64,000 nt of DNA. It comes from CAKUFA01 sp963618735. GTDB lineage: Bacteria > Bacillota > Clostridia > Christensenellales > Aristaeellaceae. Position numbers and translations under genes: made by a program. The DNA lies in assembly GCA_963618735.1 (NCBI GenBank), contig CAVEUM010000001.1, positions 74,294 through 138,293 on the forward strand, read 5' to 3'. Under the pieces are notes generated by a model that was given only the letters and a program-made list of their open reading frames with translations, did no database searches and was not told the origin of the DNA. Positions 15,969 through 24,057 of this stretch are shown piece after piece (within the stretch, counting starts at the first letter, position 1; every line of letters starts with the position of its first letter).

Positions 15969-16607
15969 ATGGGAAAATGCGTCATTATTGCACCGCTGTA
16001 CGAGGGCGAGGAGCCTGCACTGGTTGCGCATGGCGAGGAGGATTTTGTCGTCTGCGCTGATGGGGGATATGATGCCGCACTTCGGTATGGCATTCAACCT
16101 GATCTTGTCATTGGGGATTTTGATTCCATGCCTGTCGATCATGTGAAAGGCACACCGATGCGCCGTCTGCCTGTCCATAAGGACGATACGGATATGGAAG
16201 TCTGCCTGGATGAGGGGCGCAGGCGCGGCTATCGTGAATTCTACATGCTTGGGTGCATTGGCGGCAGGCTGGATCACACCATCAGCAATTTGCAATGCCT
16301 TTATGATTGCGCCATGCGAGGAGAAACGACATGGATGGCGGACCGTCAGAATCGCGTGACGGTACTGCTGCCGGGGGAACACACTTTGCATCCTATGGCA
16401 GGACGGCATGTGTCCCTGCTGGCGTTTACGCCGAAAGTGACGGGCATTTGCCTGAAAGGCACGGAGTGGGAGCTTGAAAACGCGACACTTACGAACCGTG
16501 ATCCCCTCGGTGTTAGCAATGAGGCGAGGCAGGATGAAATCTACCTGAAGTTTACTGATGGCGCGCTGATTTTGCTGTATTCGATGGATCGATCCGGGAA
16601 TGAATAA
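15969..16607 (+). CDS. thiN: Thiamine pyrophosphokinase
   Basis: Transfers pyrophosphate from ATP to thiamine to make TPP. 212 residues from the ATG at 15969; upstream in-frame sequence crosses the preceding terminator and is not protein-like. Family motifs: 'VVCADGGYDAALRYGIQPDL', 'VIGDFDSMP', 'DDTDMEVCLDEG' (catalytic and metal acids) and 'GCIGGRLDHTISNLQ'. The C-terminal thiamine-binding part has 'NATLTNRDPLGVSNEA'. No TPP riboswitch is seen upstream; the ribosome site is weak. Confidence 0.93.
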   Translation: MGKCVIIAPLYEGEEPALVAHGEEDFVVCADGGYDAALRYGIQPDLVIGDFDSMPVDHVKGTPMRRLPVHKDDTDMEVCLDEGRRRGYREFYMLGCIGGRLDHTISNLQCLYDCAMRGETTWMADRQNRVTVLLPGEHTLHPMAGRHVSLLAFTPKVTGICLKGTEWELENATLTNRDPLGVSNEARQDEIYLKFTDGALILLYSMDRSGNE

Positions 16608-16627
16608 CACCATGATGGTGCCATGAC

Positions 16628-16656
16628 TTGCACGAATGCAAATTTTCTGATAGAAT
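16628..16656 (+). promoter_or_regulatory. Predicted promoter of purC
   Basis: TTGCAC, a 17-base spacer and TAGAAT, about 50 bases before the purC start. Confidence 0.65.
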
Positions 16657-16706
16657 ACTTGCAAGTTCCTGCAGTCGTAACTGCAACAAATGGAGGGATA
16701 TGCTCA

Positions 16707-17423
16707 ATGCTGGAAGTTGGTAAGCTGCTAAAGGAAGGCAAAGGCAAGCGAGTGTACGCTACCAATGATCCGGATGCTTGCGTCGTTTATTTCAAGGATG
16801 AAGCGATGGCGTTCCATGGGTTGAAGAGGGGACGCATCCTTGGCAAAGGTGAAGTTAACAATGCTGTGTGCAAGCATATCTTTGAGATGCTGGCGGAAAA
16901 AGGTGTGGAGAACCACTATATCCGCCAGCTGGATGCTCGCCAGAGTCTGGTGAAAAAGGTGGAAATCGTGCCCTTTGCCGTGAAGGTGCGCAACATTGTG
17001 GCAGGCAGTCTGGCACGGCGAATTGGCTATCCCATTGGCACCAAGCTTGATGAGACGGTCATCGAGTGTGTGCTGAAGAACAATGATGATTCTGAAGATC
17101 CGCTGGTGAATACAACCCATATCCTGGCCATGAAGCTGGCTACCGAGGATGAAGTGCGGGAAATTGTTGCCATGGCTCGCAAGGTTAACGAAATCCTTGT
17201 TGCATACATGAAGGAAATCAACATTGAGGTTATTGACTTCAAGCTGGAGTTCGGCCGCTATCACGGGAAGATTATTCTTGCTGATGAGATTACCCCTGAC
17301 ACGGCGCGATTCTGGGATTCCCGCACGCACGAGCCGCTGGATATTGACCGTTTCCGCAGAGATTTGGGCAATGTGGAGCAGGCCTATCAGGAAGTTCTGC
17401 ATCGCATGATGGGCGATGAGTAA
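16707..17423 (+). CDS. purC: Phosphoribosylaminoimidazole-succinocarboxamide synthase
   Basis: SAICAR synthetase, step eight of purine synthesis: CAIR + Asp + ATP. 238 residues from the ATG at 16707 with TGGAGGGA 8 bases upstream; a longer frame from 16623 covers the promoter. Motifs: 'LLKEGKGKRVYATNDPD', 'VEIVPFAVKVRNIVAGSLAR' and 'LEFGRYHGKIILADEITPD', followed by the 'DTARFWDSRT' segment. Stands apart from the other pur genes except purB, which is 7 kb away on the other strand. Confidence 0.96.
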   Translation: MLEVGKLLKEGKGKRVYATNDPDACVVYFKDEAMAFHGLKRGRILGKGEVNNAVCKHIFEMLAEKGVENHYIRQLDARQSLVKKVEIVPFAVKVRNIVAGSLARRIGYPIGTKLDETVIECVLKNNDDSEDPLVNTTHILAMKLATEDEVREIVAMARKVNEILVAYMKEINIEVIDFKLEFGRYHGKIILADEITPDTARFWDSRTHEPLDIDRFRRDLGNVEQAYQEVLHRMMGDE

Positions 17424-17432
17424 GGAGAAATG

Positions 17433-18377
17433 ATGAAACGCATGATCGGGTGCCTCACGGCACTCCTTGTCGCGTTGCTTATGCTGTGTGGTTTGGCAAG
17501 CGCGGAAGGCGAATTCCCTGAACTGAATGATGAAGGTTTTCTGGATGAGGGCGAATTCGTTTATGAAAATGCTGATGAAGGCATTTGGCGTTATGTCAGC
17601 AGCACACTGAAGGTGGAAATTTACCGCCGCACGCAGACGACGCCCACCAAGCAGATTTGGTATGAAGCCGAGGTCTGGAGCCGCGATGGAGAAGTTTTCC
17701 ACATGATTCCCAATAATTCGGAAAAGCGGATGAAGAGCCAGGAATGGCCTTATAAAATTGCCCGCAAGAATCAGACGGTGCTTGCTCTGAGCAGCGACTA
17801 CGCGCAGCTGCGCATCACCCAAAAGAAGCGGGTGGGCATCATCATCCGTGACGGGGAGATTATTTCGGAGCGCACACTGGCTAAAAATAAGGGCACTTTC
17901 CCCAACCTGGATACGCTGGCGCTTTTCCCTGATGGGGATATGCAGGTTTTCTGGTCGGATGAAAAAACGGCTGAAGAATACGTGGAAATGGGTGCAACGG
18001 ATGTGCTGGCCTTTGGCCCATGGCTCATCCGCGATGGTGAACTGAATACCGCGGCACTGAAGAAGTACGGAACGAGCGCCGCGCAGCGCACGGCCGTTGG
18101 CATGGTGGAAAAAGGCCACTACTTCGCGATGATGCTGGAAGGCCGTCACAGCGGAAGCAAGGGCGCAGGCATTTCCTTCCTGGCAGAAAAGTTGCTGGAA
18201 AAGGGCTGCACAACCGCCTTTAACCTGGATGGCGGACAAACGTCCTGCATTGTGTTTATGGGACATCAGCTGTGCCGCAGCAAGAAGGATAACGCAAAGG
18301 CGTCCTCTCGCAAAACGGCGGAGATTCTGGGCATCGGCACCTCTTCTCAGGTAGCAGCGGTGGACGATCCATGGTAA
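17433..18377 (+). CDS. Secreted phosphodiester glycosidase (NAGPA domain) protein
   Basis: 314 residues from the second of two adjacent ATGs, which is 5 bases after AAGGAG (the first, at 17430, is only 2 bases away). A signal peptide of ~22 residues ends in 'GLASA'. The C-terminal half has the NAGPA/phosphodiester N-acetylglucosaminidase pattern: 'RTAVGMVEKGHYFAMMLEGR', then 'FNLDGGQTSCIVFMG', whose 'NLDGG' is the family's hallmark. The mammalian enzyme uncovers mannose-6-phosphate; bacterial members act on phosphodiester-linked sugars such as wall teichoic acid or capsule (family knowledge). Substrate unknown here. It starts 9 bases after purC but probably has an independent role; closed by a terminator. 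Confidence 0.75.
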   Translation: MKRMIGCLTALLVALLMLCGLASAEGEFPELNDEGFLDEGEFVYENADEGIWRYVSSTLKVEIYRRTQTTPTKQIWYEAEVWSRDGEVFHMIPNNSEKRMKSQEWPYKIARKNQTVLALSSDYAQLRITQKKRVGIIIRDGEIISERTLAKNKGTFPNLDTLALFPDGDMQVFWSDEKTAEEYVEMGATDVLAFGPWLIRDGELNTAALKKYGTSAAQRTAVGMVEKGHYFAMMLEGRHSGSKGAGISFLAEKLLEKGCTTAFNLDGGQTSCIVFMGHQLCRSKKDNAKASSRKTAEILGIGTSSQVAAVDDPW

Positions 18378-18392
18378 AAAGAGATAGCAGCG

Positions 18393-18434
18393 AATTCCGC
18401 AGGAGCATCGATGCATGTGTCCTGCGGAATTTTT
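18393..18434 (+). terminator. Terminator after the NAGPA-domain gene
   Basis: Perfect 12-pair stem AATTCCGCAGGA/TCCTGCGGAATT with a 15-base loop, running into five Ts. Confidence 0.9.
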
Positions 18435-18443
18435 GTAGAAGAG

Positions 18444-18472
18444 TGGAAATTTTTGCGTAAATCTGATATACT
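18444..18472 (+). promoter_or_regulatory. Predicted promoter of the nucleotidyltransferase gene
   Basis: TATACT (18467-18472) with TGGAAA (18444-18449) 17 bases upstream. Moderate match. The leader to the start codon is about 80 bases. Confidence 0.45.
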
Positions 18473-18558
18473 ACTGCGGATGGCGTGCATTTTCGCATGC
18501 CTGATCAGACGAAAGAGATTGTGTGGAGGCTACCGCGCCTCATAAAGGAGATTTGAGC

Positions 18559-19482
18559 ATGAAAGAACCGATCCTGCTGATTCTTGCGGCTGGTATGGGT
18601 AGCCGCTATGGCGGATTAAAGCAGATGGATCCCGTGGGTCCGAACGGTGAGGTTATTCTGGATTACAGCATTTTTGACGCTCGCCGTGCAGGCTTTAAGC
18701 GGGTTATCTTCCTCATTAAGCACGAGATTGAGGACGACTTCCGCCGTATTGTGGGTCAGCACATTGAGCCTTTCATGGAGGTGCGCTACGCATTCCAGCA
18801 GGTGGACATGCTGCCTGCGCCCTATCAAGTACCCGCTGAGCGGACGAAGCCGTGGGGAACGGGACATGCGGTGCTCTGCTGCAAGGATCTCATTGATGCC
18901 CCTTTTGCGGTTATCAATGCGGATGATTACTATGGCGTATCTGCCTTCCAAACGGCCTATGATGCGCTGTCCGCTATGCAGGATGATGAAAATCCCGCCC
19001 ATTACATCATGGTTGGATATCATGTGGAAAACACGCTGAGCGATAACGGTCATGTGTCCCGCGGCGTGTGCACGATGGATGAGCACGGCAATCTGTCTGA
19101 CGTGTGCGAGCGGACGCACATCATCAAGACGACGGATGGCCCTCTGTATACAGAAGATGGTGAAACCTATCATCTGATCCCTAATGGCACCCTGGTGAGC
19201 ATGAACCTGTGGGGCTTCACGCCGAACTTTGTACGCGCGCTGGAGCGTGATTTCCCTGCTTTCCTGGATCGGTCTCTGGCGGAAAATCCGAACAAGGCGG
19301 AATTCTTCCTGCCGACCGAGGTGAACCATCTGCTGTGCAATGGCGAGGCCGAGGTAAAGGTGCTTTCCAGCCACGACCGTTGGTATGGTGTTACTTATCA
19401 CGAAGATAAGCCTGTGGTGGCAGAGGCTGTTCGCAGCATGGCGGAGAGCGGCCTGTATCCGCATCAATTGTGGGAAGTCTAA
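18559..19482 (+). CDS. Sugar-phosphate nucleotidyltransferase family protein
   Basis: 307 residues from the ATG at 18559, 8 bases after AAAGGAG. The Rossmann-like nucleotide site is 'LILAAGMGSRYGGLKQMDPV', the standard G-x-G-(T/S)-R signature of NTP transferases; 'KPWGTGHAVLCCKDLI' and 'FAVINADDYYG' give the base- and metal-binding residues. Members link NTPs to sugar-1-phosphates to make activated sugars. The sugar is not readable, and the sequence 'PVGPNGEVILDYSIFDA' places it in the group often left as 'nucleotidyltransferase'. Stands alone between two terminators. Confidence 0.85.
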   Translation: MKEPILLILAAGMGSRYGGLKQMDPVGPNGEVILDYSIFDARRAGFKRVIFLIKHEIEDDFRRIVGQHIEPFMEVRYAFQQVDMLPAPYQVPAERTKPWGTGHAVLCCKDLIDAPFAVINADDYYGVSAFQTAYDALSAMQDDENPAHYIMVGYHVENTLSDNGHVSRGVCTMDEHGNLSDVCERTHIIKTTDGPLYTEDGETYHLIPNGTLVSMNLWGFTPNFVRALERDFPAFLDRSLAENPNKAEFFLPTEVNHLLCNGEAEVKVLSSHDRWYGVTYHEDKPVVAEAVRSMAESGLYPHQLWEV

Positions 19483-19496
19483 ACGAGAGAAGGCAA

Positions 19497-19534
19497 AAGA
19501 GCTTGATCCGTGGATTCGGATCAAGCTCTTTTTA
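19497..19534. terminator. Bidirectional terminator
   Basis: Perfect 14-pair stem AAGAGCTTGATCCG/CGGATCAAGCTCTT around six bases, with TTTTATTTT on the right and AAAA on the left. Ends the nucleotidyltransferase gene and the convergent rsmF-like operon. Confidence 0.92.
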
Positions 19535-19552
19535 TTTTGCATTGCGCAGCGG

Positions 19553-20848
19553 TTACCGCCGCAGACCTTTGGGATAGTGGTTCTTCATCTGTCCATCGGA
19601 GCATTTTCCCCATCCGAGGCAAAGCCCTTCATACTCGGCGAGCACCCAACCTTTGGGCGCTTGCGGAAGGTCGAGGGCTTCACCCTTGAGGTAACATCTG
19701 GCTTCCTCAGCGGCGAGGGGCACGTGCGGAAAGGAAGGAACGGCGGATGCGACAGCCCAGGCGTGGTCCGGCATGAAAAGCTTGCCGCGCACGCTGCCAA
19801 GATGCAGGCCGCAGCGCAGCACCTTCAAGCCACGCACGTCAGGGCAATCGGGCATGGAAACCAGCGTTTCACCCAGCAGATGCGTCGGCATGGGAGCGTC
19901 CTTTCCTGCAAAGGCACGGTAAGCCTGCAATTGCTCTTTGGTTGGCTTGGACAGACTGCTGTCCGCAGGCAGGCAGGCCACGCCAATACCCTGGCGGCGG
20001 AGCAGTGCCACAAAGTGACCTTCGCCCTGCATCCTGTGGGGATAGCAGGTCAGCATGCCAGACGATCCATCGGCACCGGGCAAATGAAAGGGCTCAAGAG
20101 AAAAATCCGGATGATCCGCGAGGAAAGCAGCGATAACGTCTTCATTTTCCATGGGATTCAAGGTGCAGGTGGAGTAGACCATGCGTCCGCCCATGCGAAC
20201 CATTCCGGCGGCGGCATCGAGAATTTCAGTCTGGCGCTTCGCGCAACCGGCAGCATTTTCCGGAGACCATTCATCCCTCGTTTCGGGATGGCGGCGGAAC
20301 ATGCCTTCGCCAGAGCAGGGGGCATCGACCTGAATGGCATCGAAGCCTTCGCTCCAGCGCTTTGCCAATTGATCGGGCATGGCGGATATGACAACGGCAT
20401 TGGTAATGCCCATGCGCTCTATATTGCGGGAAAGAATCAGGGCACGCTTGGGCACGGGCTCATTGCATATAAGCAGCCCTTGACCATGCAGGGCGGCGCC
20501 AAGCTGGGTGCTCTTTCCGCCAGGGGCAGCGCACAAGTCCAGAATCGTTTCGCCTGGCTGAGCATTCAGCACAGCGGCAGGCAGCATGGCACTTGGCTCC
20601 TGCAGATACCAGGCACCTGCCTCATGCAGCGGCACGGCACCGGCATCGGACTCGGCAGAAAGGTAATAACCGTTTTCAGCCCAGGGAACGGGGCAGCCAA
20701 GACCGTTGGGGGAAGCAGCGGCGGGCTTCAACGGATTCAGGCGAATACCACGCTGGCTGGGTTCCTCCAGCGCGCGCAAAAAAGCAGGCAGCTCGTTACC
20801 AAGCTGCCCAGCCATTCGGTTCAGAAATGCTTCGGGCCAATCGTACAT
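19553..20848 (-). CDS. rsmF: RsmF/NOP2-family RNA (cytosine-5) methyltransferase
   Basis: SAM-dependent m5C methyltransferase acting on rRNA or tRNA. 431 residues from the ATG at 20848; a start at 20857 is also possible, and the GGAGG is placed awkwardly for both. SAM site 'ILDLCAAPGGKSTQL'; catalytic motif 'DAPCSGEGMFRRHPE' and second Cys in 'YSTCTLNPMENED', both needed for m5C chemistry. The C-terminal ~170 residues are of the RsmF type ('VRGLKVLRCGLHLGSVRG', then a PUA-like end). Last gene of the cdaA operon. Confidence 0.88.
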   Translation of the reverse strand: MYDWPEAFLNRMAGQLGNELPAFLRALEEPSQRGIRLNPLKPAAASPNGLGCPVPWAENGYYLSAESDAGAVPLHEAGAWYLQEPSAMLPAAVLNAQPGETILDLCAAPGGKSTQLGAALHGQGLLICNEPVPKRALILSRNIERMGITNAVVISAMPDQLAKRWSEGFDAIQVDAPCSGEGMFRRHPETRDEWSPENAAGCAKRQTEILDAAAGMVRMGGRMVYSTCTLNPMENEDVIAAFLADHPDFSLEPFHLPGADGSSGMLTCYPHRMQGEGHFVALLRRQGIGVACLPADSSLSKPTKEQLQAYRAFAGKDAPMPTHLLGETLVSMPDCPDVRGLKVLRCGLHLGSVRGKLFMPDHAWAVASAVPSFPHVPLAAEEARCYLKGEALDLPQAPKGWVLAEYEGLCLGWGKCSDGQMKNHYPKGLRR

Positions 20849-20869
20849 GCTTATCATGCCCTCCGAGTG

Positions 20870-21682
20870 TTATTGTTCCTGCTTGCGATGCTTGCCTTCC
20901 GGGTTTTTCCAGGCAGGGGGATACACGGGCGCATGATAGGCTGCGTCCTTATCCACTGCAGGTTTTGCAGGCTGATAGCGCAACTGAAGCTCATCATCGT
21001 CATCTGATTGCCAGATTGTCTTGGGAAGCTCGGCTACACGTCTCAGCATCTTGCGGGAACGGCGTGTGTCTTCTGGAATTTCTACAGCGTCACGGCTGAT
21101 GGGTTCAGGGGGAACCTCCTCTGCCGCAGAAAAAACGGACGCGCGGCGTGCCTGCGGGTAATCTTCCAACCCGACGGGTGCGGCGGCGGCATAGCTGTCC
21201 CTGCGATACTGGGTATGAGACATGTTGGCTACCGTCGGCGCCGGCTCTGTGTAGGCGGGATAGGGCGTCTGGTCAAAGTCATTCATGCCGTCAGAAGCAT
21301 CCTCGTGCCAGTCATCGGTGTCAATGACCTCGGTGTTGCCGTCTGCATAGACCAATTGTCGCTGCACCTGCGGGGGAACTCGCTTCTGACGCGGGCGGGA
21401 AGGACGATCCTGTACAAGCTCATCCTCATCCGTATGATGATGACGGAGTCTGCGGAAGAAGGAGGCCCACACTGTGAGCGGACGCCAACGGAAAAGATGA
21501 ATTACAATGTCCGTTATGGTGCCGACAATGCACAGTATAACCACGATTTTCACCCAATGAGCACCAATCCACGTCAGCAAACTATTGCCGTCTGATGAGG
21601 TGAACAGATTCCATATGCTGGATACAGCACTGCGAACCCAGCTTAGCATCATGCTGAAAACCGTGTTGGCAAAACTGCCCAT
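20870..21682 (-). CDS. Uncharacterised membrane-anchored acidic protein in cdaA operon
   Basis: 270 residues, not recognised. The N-terminus has an amphipathic stretch and one clear membrane segment 'WVKIVVILCIVGTITDIVIH' (residues ~43-62), then a Lys/Arg/His-rich juxtamembrane part and a long, low-complexity cytoplasmic tail rich in Asp, Glu, Pro, Arg and Tyr. Good GGAGG ribosome site. It lies 39 bases after cdaR and 21 before the rsmF-like gene, so it is in the c-di-AMP synthase operon. That position invites a link to CdaA/CdaR, but no domain supports it. Confidence 0.7.
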   Translation of the reverse strand: MGSFANTVFSMMLSWVRSAVSSIWNLFTSSDGNSLLTWIGAHWVKIVVILCIVGTITDIVIHLFRWRPLTVWASFFRRLRHHHTDEDELVQDRPSRPRQKRVPPQVQRQLVYADGNTEVIDTDDWHEDASDGMNDFDQTPYPAYTEPAPTVANMSHTQYRRDSYAAAAPVGLEDYPQARRASVFSAAEEVPPEPISRDAVEIPEDTRRSRKMLRRVAELPKTIWQSDDDDELQLRYQPAKPAVDKDAAYHAPVYPPAWKNPEGKHRKQEQ

Positions 21683-21721
21683 AGACGTTCCTCCTTTCCA
21701 CAGTGAATTTTCTTTGGATGA

Positions 21722-23068
21722 TTATCGATCCGTGAGCGTAACCGTGATGGTTGCGGGAGTCACTTCCGTGGTGCACTTGTTGTCGTCATCCCCTGTCAGT
21801 TTGCAGGTGATCGGCAGTTCGTATGTACCGGCGGTCAGGCCGCTTGCGTCACAGGTGAGGGTGACATTGCTGCTCCAAATGGATTCAACCACCAGCTGGG
21901 GTCCCGTAATGGTGACGCTGGCCTGTCTGGAACTCATGGCGCCGTTCAAGCCGTTGCCAACATTGGTCAGGGTTACGCGGACATTTTCAATGGTGCGGCT
22001 GCGGGTGACGGTACCGATTTCCACAGATACAGTCACCGTGTCGTTGCTGATGTAGGCCATTTCACCGGTCTTTTTCACCTTCAGCTGCTGGGTGAAGGAC
22101 TCGGTTTTGCCGCTGACGCTTACCTGACCATCAGGGTAAAGGGTATCGACCAATTCAAGACTGCTGGAGCTGCCGGCAACAGTGATGACGGACGGCGTGA
22201 TGGTGACAGACTTGACTTCATAGCCCTCAGCGGGTTCACCGGAGATGATTCCTGTAGCAGAAAGGGATACGGTGCGCTTGGGATATAGCTCCTGCTCCAC
22301 AATCACGGTGTCTACAAGAACGGATTCACTGGTGATTTCCAGCAGGCTGCTTTCCACGGGGTCACCGTTGGAATCCAGCAAGGAAAAGGAAGAAGCGGTG
22401 GTACGGATGATGCCCTCCCGAGCAGGCAGAGCAGACAGATCAAGGATTGCCTCCGCACGCACGATCTGATCCACCAGAGATTTCGGACCGGAAACGGTCA
22501 CCATAGGCGGGTCAAGATTGGCGGTCGGAGCATAGTAGCCGTCTGGTGCGGTGCCTGTTACCTCAAGGGTTACGGGAATACGGAAGCGAGTCACGTATTC
22601 TTCTACAGTGACCTCAACGCTTTCCGGGTAGACCTCGGTTACGTTGCCATAAGTGGTGGAATTGGTGGTGCTGATGCGCACCGTCTGCGTGCCGGTTTCG
22701 CGGATGCGGCTCAGGTCAACCTTGGCGTTGTAGTTGCTGCCGGTGGCAGACTGATACTGCATTTGCGGAACGTCAACCTTCAACTGGACGTTGGAAAGTG
22801 CGTCCGTCAGGTCAGAAGTAACAATCAGGCCATTGCGCTTCAGCGTGTCAGCACCGGAAACTGTAACGGAAACATCGGTGAAGAGTTTCTCACGGGTAAG
22901 GGTCGGATCTTGCGTAATGAGGCCTGCCCATAGCGCGATGGCGATCACCAACGCCAGAAGCTTAAAGCCCCAGTTTTTCATGATGACATGGCCGATGTGG
23001 CGAAACACTTCCGACACGGTCACGCGATCCTGGGCTTCGTTCTTATTAGAAGGCGTCTGCTGACTCAT
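21722..23068 (-). CDS. cdaR: CdaR, YbbR-domain regulator of diadenylate cyclase
   Basis: 448-residue membrane-anchored protein. A cytoplasmic stub is followed by one membrane helix 'LLALVIAIALWAGLITQD' (residues ~37-54) and an extracellular part built of about four YbbR repeats, each with a pattern like 'VTVSGPKSLVDQIVRAEAIL' or 'ITVAGSSSSLELVDTLYPDG'. In Bacillus and Listeria, CdaR binds CdaA and tunes c-di-AMP output, with GlmM as a third partner; glmM is not in this window. The start overlaps the cdaA stop (ATGA). Confidence 0.93.
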   Translation of the reverse strand: MSQQTPSNKNEAQDRVTVSEVFRHIGHVIMKNWGFKLLALVIAIALWAGLITQDPTLTREKLFTDVSVTVSGADTLKRNGLIVTSDLTDALSNVQLKVDVPQMQYQSATGSNYNAKVDLSRIRETGTQTVRISTTNSTTYGNVTEVYPESVEVTVEEYVTRFRIPVTLEVTGTAPDGYYAPTANLDPPMVTVSGPKSLVDQIVRAEAILDLSALPAREGIIRTTASSFSLLDSNGDPVESSLLEITSESVLVDTVIVEQELYPKRTVSLSATGIISGEPAEGYEVKSVTITPSVITVAGSSSSLELVDTLYPDGQVSVSGKTESFTQQLKVKKTGEMAYISNDTVTVSVEIGTVTRSRTIENVRVTLTNVGNGLNGAMSSRQASVTITGPQLVVESIWSSNVTLTCDASGLTAGTYELPITCKLTGDDDNKCTTEVTPATITVTLTDR

Positions 23069-23922
23069 TTGGAAGCCTCCTTTTTGCCGAACAGCTTCAC
23101 GCGGCTCATCAGGCTGCGGAGATCGTGCTTCGGCTGGGCGTACATGCCCTCAAGAATTTCACGCAGGGAATTAGCATCCAGATGGCGGGTCAGTTTGCCG
23201 CCCTTTGCCATGGAAATAATGCCCGTTTCCTCGGAAACGATCAGCACAGTGGCGTCTGTGGTTTCGCTGACGCCGATGGCGGCGCGGTGACGGGTGCCGA
23301 GGTCACGGCTGACGCCGCGGCCATCTGTCAGGGGCAGGATGCAGGCAGCGGCGATGACACGGGTACCGCGGATGACCACAGCACCGTCATGCAGGGGCGT
23401 ATTGGGCTCGAAAATGTTTTCCAGCAAGGGGGCGGAAATACGCGCATCAACAGCGGTGCCGGTTTCGCTGATATCCTTCAGGCCTGTTTTCTGCTCAAAT
23501 ACGATCAGCACACCAACACGGCGGCGGCTCAGATCCATTAGACACTGGATGATTTCATCCACAATGCGTCTGCGGTCGTCCCCTTCGTTGTCCCGATGCT
23601 CAAAAAGGGCGCCGCGGCCGATTTGTTCAAGTGCCTTGCGCAACTCAGGCTGGAAAAGTATCACCAGCACCAAAGCACCATTGTTGATAACGCTTGTGAG
23701 CAACCAGTTCAGGGCGGTGAGTCCCAATAGCTGACTGCACCAGGTGGCCAGCAGAAGCAGCACCAGGCCTTTCAGCACAGCACTGCCGCGAGTTTGACGG
23801 GTGAGCATCAGCAGCTCATAGATAATGACTGCCACCACCAGGATGTCGAGAATATCAGTCAGACTCGGCCGATGAAACACGTTCCATAGCGTGGTTTGGA
23901 TCGTATTCCAGAATGAAGTCAC
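23065..23922 (-). CDS. cdaA: Diadenylate cyclase CdaA
   Basis: Joins two ATP into cyclic di-AMP, the essential messenger for potassium and osmolyte control. About 285 residues, three N-terminal membrane helices (residues ~20-90) and a DAC domain. Catalytic motifs 'PLHDGAVVIRG' (Asp-Gly-Ala) and 'DLGTRHRAAIG' (RHR) are intact. The GTG at 23922 is chosen because GGGGAG lies at the right distance; another in-frame GTG is at 23937. First gene of cdaA-cdaR-membrane protein-rsmF, 135 bases after the purB stop. No clear terminator lies between, so read-through from purB is possible. Confidence 0.95.
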   Translation of the reverse strand: MTSFWNTIQTTLWNVFHRPSLTDILDILVVAVIIYELLMLTRQTRGSAVLKGLVLLLLATWCSQLLGLTALNWLLTSVINNGALVLVILFQPELRKALEQIGRGALFEHRDNEGDDRRRIVDEIIQCLMDLSRRRVGVLIVFEQKTGLKDISETGTAVDARISAPLLENIFEPNTPLHDGAVVIRGTRVIAAACILPLTDGRGVSRDLGTRHRAAIGVSETTDATVLIVSEETGIISMAKGGKLTRHLDANSLREILEGMYAQPKHDLRSLMSRVKLFGKKEASK

Positions 23923-24057
23923 GCGGCCTCTCCCCACTTTCTTGTGCCTAGTGCACGGTTCCTGATCGATTCGGCTGAAGGTCTTTCAGCACCGTAATAC
24001 AACGACTGATGAAAGAAAAAACTTGCGGCGTTACAAAAAATTCATATTTGAAGGGGA

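Noticed and set aside
16608..16706. Purine or TPP riboswitch before purC, or after thiN
   Set aside because: The 99-base gap holds a promoter and a ribosome site only; no conserved riboswitch core was seen.
23971..23990. Stem GCTGAA/TTCAGC between purB and cdaA as a terminator
   Set aside because: Only six pairs and no T-run on the minus strand; kept as a possible read-through region instead.
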